Positions 18,880 to 28,273 of a stretch of 64,000 bases of DNA are shown here, piece by piece. The stretch covers positions 62,001-126,000 of the forward strand of contig NZ_NJFZ01000007.1 in NCBI RefSeq assembly GCF_002270355.1. The letters run 5' to 3'. Below the pieces are notes generated by a model, which made no database searches, had not been told where the DNA came from, and saw only the letters and a program-made list of their open reading frames with translations. The number at the start of each line of letters is the position of its first letter. The stretch's first letter is position 1. Source of the stretch: Flectobacillus sp. BAB-3569. GTDB lineage: Bacteria > Bacteroidota > Bacteroidia > Cytophagales > Spirosomataceae. A program made the position numbers and the translations under genes.

Positions 18880-19950
18880 GTGGAAACTCGAAAAATCATA
18901 CATATTGATATGGACGCCTTTTTTGCCTCGGTCGAGCAACGGGATAACCCTTCGCTGAAAGGCAAGCCTGTGGCTGTGGGCGGTTCGAGCGAGCGTGGCG
19001 TTGTGGCAGCGGCAAGTTATGAAGCACGCAAATATGGAGTACGTTCGGCTATGTCGTCCAAGATAGCTGCTCAAAAATGTCCTCATTTAATTTTTGTTAA
19101 ACCGCGCTTTGAGAGTTACCGAGCTGTTTCGCATCAAATTAGAGAAATTTTTGCAGAATACACACCTTTAATCGAGCCACTTTCCCTCGACGAAGCCTAT
19201 TTGGACGTCACCAACAACCTCAAAGGAATTGAAAGTGCCACCCAAATTGCGATTGAGATAAAAGAAAAAATCAAAATGCGCACACAGCTTACTGCTTCTG
19301 CGGGTGTTTCGTACAACAAATTTTTAGCCAAGATAGCCTCTGATTTCAACAAACCAGATGGTTTATACATCATAAAGCCCAAACAAGGTCCTTTGTTCGT
19401 AGAAACCTTAGAAATTGACCGTTTTCATGGCATAGGTAAAGTGACAGCTCAAAAAATGCACAAGATGGGTATTTTTACAGGAAAAGACCTACGAGAATAT
19501 GATGAGGCTTTTCTGGTAAAACACTTTGGGAAAATTGGACGCTATTACTACCAAATTGCCAGAGGGATTGATACCAGAATCGTAAATCCTGAACGCATTC
19601 GTAAGTCGGTAGGTTCCGAAAATACCTTTATGCAAGACCTAGAGGCACGTGCCGAAATTCAGCTTGGGCTCGAACCCTTAATTGAAGATGTATGGCGATA
19701 TTGTACCAAGCATGAGATATTTGGTAGAACGGTATCTCTCAAGGTAAAATACAACGACTTTCAAATCGTAACTCGTAGTCGGACGACACTCTCCCCTATT
19801 TTTGATTTATCTTTATTTGAAAGAATTGCCTATGAGCTATTAGATCAAATAATGCCTCCCAGCAAGGGAATTCGGCTATTGGGAATTGCAATCTCAAACC
19901 TCAGTAATGAACAAGATATGGAAGGAAAGCAACTTACACTGGAGTTTTAA
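18880..19950 (+). CDS. dinB: DNA polymerase IV (Y-family translesion polymerase)
   Basis: A 356-residue Y-family polymerase that copies past DNA lesions. Catalytic carboxylates are in IHIDMDAFFASVEQRD near residue 10 and PLSLDEAYLDVT near residue 106. The palm/fingers motif GVRSAMSS, the helix-hairpin-helix IDRFHGIGKVTAQKM and a little-finger domain (KHEIFGRTVSLKVKYNDFQ) follow in order. The C-terminus LTLEF may contact the sliding clamp. The first in-frame start is GTG at 18880; the conserved domain begins five residues later, so GTG is most likely used. No SOS operator was identifiable. Confidence 0.96.
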   Translation: METRKIIHIDMDAFFASVEQRDNPSLKGKPVAVGGSSERGVVAAASYEARKYGVRSAMSSKIAAQKCPHLIFVKPRFESYRAVSHQIREIFAEYTPLIEPLSLDEAYLDVTNNLKGIESATQIAIEIKEKIKMRTQLTASAGVSYNKFLAKIASDFNKPDGLYIIKPKQGPLFVETLEIDRFHGIGKVTAQKMHKMGIFTGKDLREYDEAFLVKHFGKIGRYYYQIARGIDTRIVNPERIRKSVGSENTFMQDLEARAEIQLGLEPLIEDVWRYCTKHEIFGRTVSLKVKYNDFQIVTRSRTTLSPIFDLSLFERIAYELLDQIMPPSKGIRLLGIAISNLSNEQDMEGKQLTLEF

Positions 19951-20503
19951 CCCAAACTAATTCACTTACTTTCAGTTTATTAAGCAGCCAAAAACTTGTT
20001 TTTCTGAAATTAAATACCTAACTTATTTTAACAAAACCTCAACCGCCCCAAAACATCTGGTTTTGTCAGTTTTATTCATACACATTATGATTTGATAGTC
20101 ATGTTATCTTCTATAATAATGACTTTATTTAACCGCATCTATCGCTACATTTTGCTGTACAATCGCGTTATTCAAGGCTTTAGCCAATCTTTATAATCTT
20201 AAATATCTACTACCATTTATAGTATTTCGAACCTTGTTTTTCAAATCTCTCAAATAAGCAGTTTGACATACTTTAAAGCGGTTTTCACATACTAAAAACC
20301 GACATTCACACAATTTTACATTTTATTAATATACAGTCTTATATCTTTGTTACTGTACTTTTCTCTTATTTCTCAGCAATCATATAATTATAACTATATG
20401 ATTTTTAACCCCATAACCCGAAACGTCAATTGAACTTTAGTAAGAAAAACCTCGTATTGTCTACCGTCTGTCCTTATTGTAACACACTTAAAATTATTTC
20501 GCT
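19951..20503. other. Long intergenic region between dinB and the LytTR gene
   Basis: About 550 bp of AT-rich, apparently non-coding DNA. The only element I can support is a -7-like TATCTTTG at 20342-20349, about 150 bp before the LytTR start. A small RNA or long leader is possible, but nothing in the sequence shows it. Confidence 0.4.
20342..20349 (+). promoter_or_regulatory. Possible -7 element for the LytTR gene
   Basis: TATCTTTG fits TAnnTTTG, the Bacteroidota -7 consensus. No clear TTTG lies at the right distance upstream, so the call rests on one box. It would give a leader of about 145 nt. Confidence 0.3.
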
Positions 20504-20854
20504 ATGAGTTTTGAAAATTTTTGCATCGTTTCTCAAGGCAACCTTGACTTTAAATTCCAAAAAATTAAAATCGCTATCGAAGACATTGTCATGCTTCAAG
20601 CAGATAGCAACTACACTCATGTATATTTGAGTGATGGCAAACGATTTATATTCGCTCGAACAATCAAACTATTTGAGGATATGCTCAAAGATTACAGTTT
20701 TGAGCGTATCCATAAAACATTCATTATCAACTGTGACCATTTACTTGGTTATGATTCAAAAACAGAATCATTGGTTTTAAGTAATAACCTAAAAGCCAAC
20801 TTATCGAGACGTCGCAAGTATCAATTAAAGAGACAACTATCGGTACTAAATTAA
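20504..20854 (+). CDS. Stand-alone LytTR DNA-binding protein
   Basis: The 116-residue protein consists almost entirely of a LytTR domain: IAIEDIVMLQADSNYTHVYL, RTIKLFEDML, FERIHKTFIINCDHL and a closing SRRRKYQLKRQL. There is no receiver domain, so phosphorylation by a kinase cannot be the direct input. LytTR proteins bind direct repeats about one helical turn apart. It is a single-gene unit, ended by a 15-bp-stem terminator and followed by a perfect 38-bp palindrome. It differs from the receiver-LytTR regulator at 31669. Confidence 0.88.
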   Translation: MSFENFCIVSQGNLDFKFQKIKIAIEDIVMLQADSNYTHVYLSDGKRFIFARTIKLFEDMLKDYSFERIHKTFIINCDHLLGYDSKTESLVLSNNLKANLSRRRKYQLKRQLSVLN

Positions 20855-20886
20855 AAGGGATTAGGCATAATTGCCTAATCCCTTTT
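20853..20886 (+). terminator. Terminator of the LytTR gene
   Basis: AAAAGGGATTAGGCA pairs perfectly with TGCCTAATCCCTTTT over a 4-nt TAAT loop, followed by more Ts. The left arm begins at the stop codon. Confidence 0.88.
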
Positions 20887-20891
20887 TTATG

Positions 20892-20929
20892 GCCTAAAGC
20901 TGGCAAAATTAATTTTGCCAGCTTTAGGC
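20892..20929. repeat. Perfect 38-bp palindrome
   Basis: GCCTAAAGCTGGCAAAATT is followed directly by its reverse complement with no spacer. It has no T-run after it on the plus strand, so it is not an ordinary terminator for the gene before it. Word-like echoes (ATGCCATAGGC, TTTGCCTAATGCCTAG) follow to about 21015. Confidence 0.75.
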
Positions 20930-21046
20930 TCTAGTCTTTATGCCATAGGCTAAGAATTAAAAGTGTTTCTCATGATATAATAGAAACTTTTTTGCCTAAT
21001 GCCTAGGGCTTACAACCTAAAGCGTATTAATATAGAGTTTGTCTGT

Positions 21047-22231
21047 TTAGTCAACTTTGGCAACAAGTACTTGTGGGTTTAAATCCACAGGCTTATTGAG
21101 TGTATAGTGAGCCATCAATGGAAAATGGTCAGAAAAGCCTACCGAAGAAACGGTTTCGCAGCTTTGAATTTGCCATTGATGGCTATAAAATTGTTGGTCT
21201 ATTCTAACAAAATATGGCTGACGATTTAGGGTAAAACCCATGCCTTTACCAACTTCCTCGAAAGCATTTTTGTATAATAAACTCATTTTTCCGTATGCGT
21301 AACCAAACGGCGTTTCATTAAAATCACCACAAAGAATTACAGGGTAACGACTCCCTGCCACATATTCTTGCACCTCGTCAATTTGCTGGTAGCGCGAATC
21401 AAATCCAAACTTTAATCTTCCAAAACTATCGCCTAGCTCTCTAAAAAAGCTTGCGATTTTACCTTCTTGCAGTGCGTCAAAAGCTTGGTTGATACGAATT
21501 CCCATCGACCAAAAATGTACATTTACAACTCTTACGGTATCTCCTTTATAGGCAATATCAGCAACGATATAACCATTGATATTAGGCTGACCTTCACGAT
21601 TCCAGATACGACCATATTTTTTTACAATAGGGTACTTAGACAAAAGCCCCAAGCCAACCTCCTCATTCAAATCGTCTGCCAGTAGTACTGCTTTTTCGGA
21701 ATAGTTTTTCTCAACAGTTGCGTTAGGCGAATATTCTTGAAAACAAGCAATATCGGCATCAAGCTCATTCCATTGGGCAAAATCACTTGGAAAATCAGCA
21801 AACTTGGCGCTATTAAAACTCAATACTTTAAGCGAATTGGCGTTTTGCAACGCAGTCATTGGTTTTTCGGTACCAATACCCATAAATCTACGAGCTAATG
21901 GCGTTGCTAGCAAGCACCAAACCACTCCTATCGTTGCAACAACTCTTTGTTTTTTAACCAATAAGAAAATCGTTGCTAAACCACCCCAAATCAACGCAAC
22001 GGGTAAAGACATCATCATAAATCCTGCGAACCAATGTCCTGAGATAGGCCAGTAACAAAATGCCATACTCAAAAACATATAACTCAAACCCACAAACGAA
22101 AACGGATAACGACGAAGGGCTGTCCACAACAAGCTAATGAATTCTTGCATAGTCTCGAATGCTTCGCTAGTCCGAATCATCCAATAGAGAATGGCAATAT
22201 GCCTCGGAAATGTGATGTGTAGCGTCTTCAT
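21047..22231 (-). CDS. Endonuclease/exonuclease/phosphatase family membrane protein
   Basis: A 394-residue protein with three hydrophobic segments in the first ~125 residues, then an EEP (DNase I-like) catalytic domain. Motifs are SFNSAKFA, DIACFQEYSP (metal-binding Glu), VNVHFW, ILCGDFNETPFGYAY (Asp/Asn) and a terminal FSDHFPLMA (catalytic His). Such membrane-anchored EEP proteins are common in Bacteroidota; whether the substrate is a phospholipid, nucleic acid or other phosphodiester is unknown. The ATG at 22231 gives the longest form; an ATG at 22150 (MQEFISLLW) would start closer to the first membrane segment and is also plausible. Confidence 0.88.
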   Translation of the reverse strand: MKTLHITFPRHIAILYWMIRTSEAFETMQEFISLLWTALRRYPFSFVGLSYMFLSMAFCYWPISGHWFAGFMMMSLPVALIWGGLATIFLLVKKQRVVATIGVVWCLLATPLARRFMGIGTEKPMTALQNANSLKVLSFNSAKFADFPSDFAQWNELDADIACFQEYSPNATVEKNYSEKAVLLADDLNEEVGLGLLSKYPIVKKYGRIWNREGQPNINGYIVADIAYKGDTVRVVNVHFWSMGIRINQAFDALQEGKIASFFRELGDSFGRLKFGFDSRYQQIDEVQEYVAGSRYPVILCGDFNETPFGYAYGKMSLLYKNAFEEVGKGMGFTLNRQPYFVRIDQQFYSHQWQIQSCETVSSVGFSDHFPLMAHYTLNKPVDLNPQVLVAKVD

Positions 22232-22343
22232 GTGTGTTGTGTTTAAGAAATTGACCTCAAGAGATCAATTAGTGGTTTAACAAAAGAACGATGTAAGCAT
22301 GCCTACACCGTTCTAGATATACTCAGTAAATAAAGGGCAAAAA

Positions 22344-23285
22344 CTATTTTACTTCGAAAGTACCTGTACCTATTTTGAATCCTTCAGAATATAGTTCAAT
22401 TGAATACTTTCCTGATTTGTAAGCAGAACCTTTAGCATACACTACGTCTACTTTTTGATCGTTGTTTTCGAACAATACGTTTTGTTTCACAGTAAAGCCC
22501 AACTCTTTGCCATCGTATTGCATCGTTCCTGACGAACCATCTGCACTTATTACAGCACCAGTAGCATCCATGATACGGATATAGATATCTTTGTTATTTC
22601 TCTCTGCTACTGGATTAGAAGCTAAACCAAAAGATATTTTCAAACGATCAATTTTTGAAGCTTTATAACGTCCACCATCGCGCACTTTACCGTTAGAAGC
22701 TAAGGCATATACCTCCACATTAGTTGCTTTCATGGCCGAAGCGATCGTTACTTTACGCTTCAACTCTTCATTTTGAGAAGTATAATCAGCAACTGTTTTG
22801 CTCAAATTATCCTTGTCTGATTTCAAACCAGCATTTTCGTTCAAAGCTGCTTCTTTTTCAGACTCTAAGTTTTTGTTACGAGCCAGCAAGTCTCCATTTT
22901 CTTCTCTTAGCTTAGTCAATTCCTCATCTTTGGTAGCCAAAAATGTTTCGTATTCCTTGATTTTAGCTTCGTATTTTTGGATAGAAAAACTCAAATCTGA
23001 CTTCAATTTTTTCTTATCCGATTCTAATTGAGCTTTTACTTTTTCTAGTTCAGCAACATTACCGCCCAACATCTCAACCTCTTTGATTTTCTCATCTAAC
23101 GATTTTGAGATAGAATCTAATTTGATTTGTGTACTCGATAACTGTTCTACTTTTGTTGTAAGTGCTTTTTGTAACTCAAATGTTTCGTTACGAGCGCCAA
23201 TGAACAAATAACTCAACAAAGCGATAACACCTACTGTAACACCTAATGCTACCTTAAAGAAGGTCTGATTATTATTATTCTCCAT
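22344..23285 (-). CDS. Coiled-coil membrane-anchored protein of unknown function
   Basis: A 313-residue protein with a single hydrophobic segment near residues 10-30 (FKVALGVTVGVIALLSYLFIG). A long charged coiled coil of about 150 residues rich in K/E/L heptads follows (residues ~38-185). A compact beta domain forms the C-terminal ~120 residues (KISFGLASN, IYIRIMDATGAVI, YSIELYSEGFKIGTGTFEV). This looks like an inner-membrane anchor, a periplasmic rod and a beta-sandwich head. No enzymatic motif was seen and its function is unknown. It is a single gene. Confidence 0.75.
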   Translation of the reverse strand: MENNNNQTFFKVALGVTVGVIALLSYLFIGARNETFELQKALTTKVEQLSSTQIKLDSISKSLDEKIKEVEMLGGNVAELEKVKAQLESDKKKLKSDLSFSIQKYEAKIKEYETFLATKDEELTKLREENGDLLARNKNLESEKEAALNENAGLKSDKDNLSKTVADYTSQNEELKRKVTIASAMKATNVEVYALASNGKVRDGGRYKASKIDRLKISFGLASNPVAERNNKDIYIRIMDATGAVISADGSSGTMQYDGKELGFTVKQNVLFENNDQKVDVVYAKGSAYKSGKYSIELYSEGFKIGTGTFEVK

Positions 23286-23603
23286 AGTTATTAATTTGCT
23301 TTAAAATGAATGGTTGGGATTGTTTTAAGAATAAATTTTAAAAAGTAAGGAAAAAATTAGTTACCACAATCATTTATAAGTTCCTGTTTTCGTTCGTTTT
23401 ACATGAGCAAAATAACTGTAACGCTTTTAAAGAGGAGTTAAATCAACCTTAAATCGACCTTAAAAATTGTGGATTGGAGATTTTTGATTTCGGAACTCCA
23501 AAAAACATCTTCATTGTCTGTAACACAGTATCTATTTCAGCTTTCCTATAGTTGACGAAATTTTCCCAAAATACCTTTCAAAACTTTACCAGAATGTGTT
23601 CTT

Positions 23604-23671
23604 TAACCGATTAAAATCAAAAAGTGGTCAGAAATTGATTTCCTAACCACTTTTTTGATTTTAATCGGTTA
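23604..23671. terminator. Long-arm terminator-like hairpin after the histidine kinase
   Basis: TAACCGATTAAAATCAAAAA (from 23604) pairs with its complement ending at 23671. The arms of about 31 bp have one unpaired base and a mismatch, and the loop is about 4 nt. It resembles the hairpins at 7628 and 10388 (AAAGTGGT...AACCACTTT around GAAATTGATTT). Confidence 0.7.
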
Positions 23672-23675
23672 TTTA

Positions 23676-23698
23676 GACCTAAAGTATAATGTCTTTAC
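23676..23698 (+). repeat. Dispersed intergenic repeat, copy C (decayed)
   Basis: GACCTAAAGTATAATGTCTT resembles the core GACGCAAGGCATTGAGTCTC found at 10509. It again lies beside a long terminator hairpin. Confidence 0.4.
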
Positions 23699-23726
23699 CA
23701 TTTTTAAAACAATCACACACACACAA

Positions 23727-25124
23727 TCACAAATCACTCAATGGGACTGGCATTAATATACTTGGAAAACTTACACGGAAAGTAGTTCCCTCTGAGGACG
23801 ATTCTACTTCTATTTGTCCGTTATGTAGTTGAGTAATTCGATGGACAATTGTTAGCCCAACTCCATGTCCTTTCACGGATTGTGCAGTGGCATTACTCCT
23901 ATAAAACGGTTCAAAAATATTGGGAAGGTCTTTGGCAGGAATCGCTGGACCGTCGTTAAAGAATGATAATTTTATCCAATAATCATTTGTTGAAAAGTCT
24001 ACTTTGACGGTCTTATTTTCTGAAAACTTACAAGCATTATCCATCAAATTCATTAATACCACTTTCAGGGCAGCTTCGTTGCCATTGATGACCAGCGTAT
24101 CTTCTTCTTCAGGAAAATCATTGAAAGAAATATTAATTTGATAATCCTCATGCCATTTTTGAACCTGACTTTTGGCATCCCAAAGTAGTTCATCCATTCG
24201 CACTGAGGTCTTGGCAATGGCTTTTGAATCTACCACAGTATTTGCCAAATCCAGTAAAGTATTTGTAAGCTGTGTTAGGGTACGGGTATCATCTTTCAAA
24301 GACGACAAAAGTTTTTGATAAACCTCCACCGTACGTGGCTGTAGCAGAGTAATTTCGAGCTGCGAATAGATTTTGGTTAAGGGATTTTTGAGCTCATGCG
24401 AAACGTTTGCAATGAATATTTTTTGCGTCAAAAGGGTTTGTTCTACTCGATCAAGCAAACGGTTGAAGGTATCTACCAACAACCCAATTTCATCTTCTCG
24501 GTCGGGATGCTCAACCCTTTTTCCAATATTTTTCGGAAAAATAGAGTTAACCTGCCTAGTAATAGCCGACATAGGCGCTAGCGCTTTATCAGCAAAAATC
24601 CATCCACTCAAGCCCACCAATAGAATAGCCACCAAGGTCATAATCATTAAAATCTTCCTCAAGTCAGACAATGCTTCTTTCCCAGCTTCATCAACAGCAC
24701 TTACTATAATCCAATGATTATTTCCTTTGTACTGGATAGACATCCCAAAAACCTGATAATCATCTACCATCAGATAACTACTCGCTTGTGTGCTTATTAC
24801 GCGAGGAAGCACCTGCGCATGAATCTTTTCATTACCTTTTTCAGTTGAAAAAATAAACTTATTGTCAGTCTGACTATAGACCGAAACCGATTCATCGTGC
24901 AGTATTTCTTTATCAGAAATATTAACCAGTTTTAGTACCGTGGTATCTGCTGCCTGAATCTCAAACAGTAAAGTGGCAGTCGTAACAGCGCTATTTTGAA
25001 GGCGTTTGTAAAAACGTTTTTCCAAATAGAGTTTACTAAAAAAATATACCCCAACCGAAAACAAAATCATAATGGCGGTCACAAGGGCGATAAACTGAAA
25101 TGTAAGTCTGAGACGGATATTCAT
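23727..25124 (-). CDS. Sensor histidine kinase (HAMP-HisKA-HATPase)
   Basis: A 465-residue membrane kinase. Transmembrane helices at about 10-30 and 158-178 bracket a ~125-residue periplasmic sensor region. A HAMP linker (to about 235), a dimerisation/phosphoacceptor helix with His243 in FIANVSHELKNPLTKI, and an ATPase domain with an N-box (LMNLMDNACKF) and GHGVGLTIV follow. The response regulator gene lies just upstream on the same strand. If that gene's frameshift is corrected, its stop falls at 25149, only 24 bp before this ATG, so the two form an operon. The signal sensed is unknown. Confidence 0.93.
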   Translation of the reverse strand: MNIRLRLTFQFIALVTAIMILFSVGVYFFSKLYLEKRFYKRLQNSAVTTATLLFEIQAADTTVLKLVNISDKEILHDESVSVYSQTDNKFIFSTEKGNEKIHAQVLPRVISTQASSYLMVDDYQVFGMSIQYKGNNHWIIVSAVDEAGKEALSDLRKILMIMTLVAILLVGLSGWIFADKALAPMSAITRQVNSIFPKNIGKRVEHPDREDEIGLLVDTFNRLLDRVEQTLLTQKIFIANVSHELKNPLTKIYSQLEITLLQPRTVEVYQKLLSSLKDDTRTLTQLTNTLLDLANTVVDSKAIAKTSVRMDELLWDAKSQVQKWHEDYQINISFNDFPEEEDTLVINGNEAALKVVLMNLMDNACKFSENKTVKVDFSTNDYWIKLSFFNDGPAIPAKDLPNIFEPFYRSNATAQSVKGHGVGLTIVHRITQLHNGQIEVESSSEGTTFRVSFPSILMPVPLSDL

Positions 25125-25201
25125 AAATTGGATTGCTGAAGGATTTCCCTAATTTATCACCTTGAGTACGTATCCCATGCCTATATGCGTATGAAGGAGT
25201 T

Positions 25202-25828
25202 TTACAGTAAAATCTTTATCGATTTTTTACGTAAAAAATTCACATACACTTCTATCACATTTGTGCCCGTGTCGAAGGTTACATCCCAAATTTTCTCGGC
25301 GAGTTCTACCTTCGATATCACACGTCCTTGATGGCGGATAAAATATTCTAGCAAACCAAATTCCTTGGCTGTCAACGGAATCGTTTTGCCTCCTCTTGTT
25401 ACAGACTTCATATCCAAATCCATTTCGAGGTCAGCAATTTTGAGTACGTTGGTCGTTTGCAACGGCGCACTACCACGACGTGTAAGTGCCCGAATACGTG
25501 CTACCAGCTCTCGAAATTCAAAGGGTTTTGCAAGATAATCGTCGGCACCTGCATCGAGACCCACAATTTTGTCATCGGTAGTTCCTAATGCCGTCAGCAT
25601 CAAGACAGGTGTGGCGATTTTGGCCTCCCGAATTTTTTTACAAAGTTCGAGTCCATTAAAACCTGGCAAAATAATATCAGTAATAATCAAACTGTAAGGA
25701 TGGCGTGAGGCTAACTGAAAACCCATCGGACCGTCATAGGCAACATCTACTTCGTATTGTTGCTCTTCGAGACCCTGTTGGATAATTCTAACCGTTTTTA
25801 CCTCATCTTCTATTAATAAAATTCTCAT
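25202..25828 (-). CDS. OmpR-type response regulator, C-terminus altered by a one-base frameshift
   Basis: A 208-residue reading frame. The receiver domain has acidic residues EDE at 7-9, phosphoacceptor D51 (IITDIILPGF) and KPF near 102. A winged-helix domain begins near residue 128 (LKIADLEMD) and carries LTAKEFGLLEYF and the recognition-helix region GTNVIEVYVNFLRKK. The frame then ends in SIKILL, lacking the usual wing. If the A6 run (minus strand, 25223-25228) had one more A, the frame would continue IDKDFTVKLLHTHIGMGYVLK and stop at 25149, giving a normal 226-residue regulator. It is paired with the kinase downstream. Sequencing error or a slippage site is likely, because selection evidently kept the out-of-frame end. 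Confidence 0.9.
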   Translation of the reverse strand: MRILLIEDEVKTVRIIQQGLEEQQYEVDVAYDGPMGFQLASRHPYSLIITDIILPGFNGLELCKKIREAKIATPVLMLTALGTTDDKIVGLDAGADDYLAKPFEFRELVARIRALTRRGSAPLQTTNVLKIADLEMDLDMKSVTRGGKTIPLTAKEFGLLEYFIRHQGRVISKVELAEKIWDVTFDTGTNVIEVYVNFLRKKSIKILL

Positions 25829-26084
25829 AAGCCTTGAGTTAAGTCAGTGAGTGGGGAGGAAATTCAAGTCCTGATACGAAACAATCATTACGCGTTGGAG
25901 CTAGAAAACGTAAAAAGAGGACGAAAGTACTTACTCAGAGTTAATTTAACACATTTTATAATCAATTTCTAATAAAATATGTACTAAAGTAAGTGCTGAA
26001 AAAACCTATTTTATTGTCAAAAAAACCATTATAAGCTATATTAGATATTTGAATTCTTAACCAACAAACGCTTTTCTAAATTAG

Positions 26085-27376
26085 ATGAAAAAAATCGTAC
26101 TTCCCTCTCTCCTTGCTTTGGGCTTGAATTTTGGCGCACAAGCACAAAAACTAAACCCTACCGAACAAAAAATTGCTCAATACATCGATGCCCATTTTGC
26201 TCAAACTGAGCAACTCTTGAAAGATGCTGTAAATATCAATAGTGGCACGCTCAACACTGCTGGAGTAAAACAAGTTGGTGATATTTTTAAAAAAGAATTT
26301 GAAAAAATTGGGTTTGCCACCACTTGGGTCAATCTACCTGATTCGCTCAAAAGAGCAGGGCATTTAGTAGCTGAGAAAAAAGGGAAAGCAGGTAAAAAGC
26401 TTTTCTTGATTGGACACTTAGATACCGTTTTTGAAAAAGAAATGACGTTTTCTCCCTATACCTATATCAATGACTCCACCATAACAGGACAAGGGGTCAA
26501 TGACATGAAAGGTGGTGATGTCGTGGTCATAGCAGCACTTCAAGCACTACAAGCTCAAAAATTATTAGATAATGCTACCATAACCGCGTATTTTACAGGC
26601 GATGAAGAAAGTGCTGGTAAGCCAACTTCTGTAAGTCGTAAAGATTTTATTGACCGTGCCAAAACACATGATGTAGCATTGGCATTCGAAACGGCTGTGG
26701 GCTTACATACCGTTGCTACGGCTCGTCGTGGCGCGAGTGGTTGGTCATTAAAAACCTACGGAAAAACTGGACATTCATCAAGAGTATTTAGTCCCGAAAT
26801 GGGATATGGCTCAATTTATGAAGCAGCACGTATCCTAAATGAATTTAGAGAGCAATTAAGTTCTGAAAAATATCTCACTTTTAACCCTGGCATGATTTTA
26901 GGCGGTGCCGAAATCAAATACAACGAAGGAAAAGCCAATGGTTCAGCTGTAGGAAAAACGAATATTATTTCGCCCGAAACTGTCGTAAATGGCGATTTAC
27001 GCTTTTTGACAGAAACCCAAAAAATAAGGCTCGTGAAGTGATGAAGGCTATTGTTGCCAAAAATCTTACCGAGACAAAAGCTGAGATTAGTTTCTCAGAT
27101 GGTATTCCTGCCATGGAGCCAACAGCAGCCAATGAACAAATTTTAGCACAACTCAATCAAGTAAGTAAAGATTTGGGCTATGGCGAAGTAAAAGCTGGCG
27201 ATCCGGGTTCGAGAGGTGCAGGTGATATTTCGTATGTGGCAGAATATGTAGCTTGTTTAGACGGATTGGGAGCTTCGGGCAAAGGTGCTCACGCTCCTGG
27301 CGAAACCCTCAATATCAAGGAACTCCCTGCCTTAATCAAGCGCACTGCCATCTTGATTTATAGATTGACCAGATAA
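26085..27376 (+). pseudogene. M20 family metallopeptidase (glutamate carboxypeptidase-like), frameshifted
   Basis: Signal peptide (about residues 1-20), then an M20/M28-type zinc peptidase. Motifs are IGHLDTVF (zinc His/Asp), GQGVNDMKGGDVVVI (bridging Asp) and TGDEESAGKP (catalytic and metal Glu). A dimerisation domain with GKTGHSSRVF follows, then the C-terminal APGETLNI. Frame 1 stops at 27041. The protein clearly continues in the next frame from MKAIVAKNLT to 27376. The break maps to A6 at 27019-27024 (TETQK, then a shift); one extra A would give TETQKNKAREVMKAIV and a 430-residue protein of normal length. All catalytic motifs are intact, so the gene may be whole in the living cell. Confidence 0.88.
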
Positions 27377-27384
27377 TTTTGATG

Positions 27385-27421
27385 AAAAGGCAAAGATGTG
27401 ATATATTCCTCTTTGCCTTTT
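27385..27421 (+). terminator. Terminator of the M20 peptidase gene
   Basis: AAAAGGCAAAGA pairs with TCTTTGCCTTTT over a 13-nt loop, followed by a further T-run. It begins 8 bp after the stop codon. Confidence 0.85.
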
Positions 27422-27575
27422 TTTATACTACCACAGAAAAGGATATTCTATAACGTTCTATCTTTTAATTTTCCTTTCAAGTAAGCGACACTCTGTTTGA
27501 AAGCGATTCAATATTTTCAGCGCTTCATTACTTGGTTGCCAAGCTCTTTTACTCAATTTATACCCAATTTTAACT

Positions 27576-28175
27576 ATGAAAAAAGTATCTCTCCTCCTAC
27601 TCCTGTGGGTAGCGTGCGCCAGCTTTGGGTTTGCACAAAAAAAACAATCGTTGTTCAACAAAAAAGACCTTAGCGGTTGGAAAATCTATGGTACCGAAAA
27701 ATGGTATGTAGAGAAAGGATTACTCATCTGCGAAAGTGGACCCGACAAGGAATATGGTTATCTGGCAACAGATAAAACCTTCAAGGATTTTGAATTGACC
27801 CTTCAATTTTTGCAAGAAGCCGATGGTAATAGTGGGGTATTTTTTCATTCGAGTATCGAAGGAACCAAAATTAGTGGTTGGCAAGCAGAGGTAGCTCCTC
27901 CGGGGCATTCAACTGGTGGGATTTATGAATCGTATGGTAGAGGATGGTTGATTAAACCTGCTGAAGAAAAAGACAAAGCCTTGAATATGGGTGAATGGAA
28001 TACCATGAAAATCAAAGTAGTGGGAAATAAAGTAACTACATGGCTCAACGGTGTGGAAATGATTACGCTTGACGATGAAAAAATTGGTTCTCGCTCAGGC
28101 TCTATTGCTTTGCAAATTCATTCTGGCGGTGGAATCAGGGTAAAATGGAGAAAAATTAATATTGTAGAATTATAA
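27576..28175 (+). CDS. Secreted DUF1080 (3-keto-disaccharide hydrolase-type) protein
   Basis: A 199-residue protein with a signal peptide ending about CASFGFAQ. A single concanavalin-like beta-sandwich of the DUF1080 family follows: DLSGWKIYG, WYVEKGLLICES, YLATDKTFKDFEL, NSGVFFHSS, WNTMKIKVVGNKVTTWLNG and GSIALQIHSGGGIRVKWRKI. Members are common in Bacteroidota and Planctomycetes, and some cleave 3-keto-glycosides; for this protein the activity is inferred. It follows the M20 peptidase after a terminator, so it is probably expressed separately. Confidence 0.9.
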   Translation: MKKVSLLLLLWVACASFGFAQKKQSLFNKKDLSGWKIYGTEKWYVEKGLLICESGPDKEYGYLATDKTFKDFELTLQFLQEADGNSGVFFHSSIEGTKISGWQAEVAPPGHSTGGIYESYGRGWLIKPAEEKDKALNMGEWNTMKIKVVGNKVTTWLNGVEMITLDDEKIGSRSGSIALQIHSGGGIRVKWRKINIVEL

Positions 28176-28202
28176 AAGCTTCAATAGAGAAATAGGATTT
28201 TG

Positions 28203-28248
28203 AAATTCCATCAGCAAGCAAACTACGAGTACTTGCCGATGGAATTTT
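28203..28248. terminator. Bidirectional terminator between DUF1080 and upp genes
   Basis: AAATTCCATCAGCAAG pairs with CTTGCCGATGGAATTT with one mismatch, between two converging genes. Both sides show A/T tracts. Confidence 0.75.
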
Positions 28249-28273
28249 CTATCTTTCACCTAGTTTTTGGGCT

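Larger units (their letters stand above)
23286..23726. other. Intergenic region with long-arm hairpin and repeat copy C
   Basis: Between two minus-strand genes. It holds the ~31-bp-arm hairpin at 23604-23671, a degenerate dispersed repeat at 23676-23698, and then an ACACACAC/CACTCA low-complexity tract ending at the kinase stop codon. Confidence 0.55.

Noticed and set aside
19951-20503. Possible structural RNA in the 550-bp gap before the LytTR gene
   Set aside because: No stable stem, T-run or known riboswitch/tRNA pattern could be found by eye.
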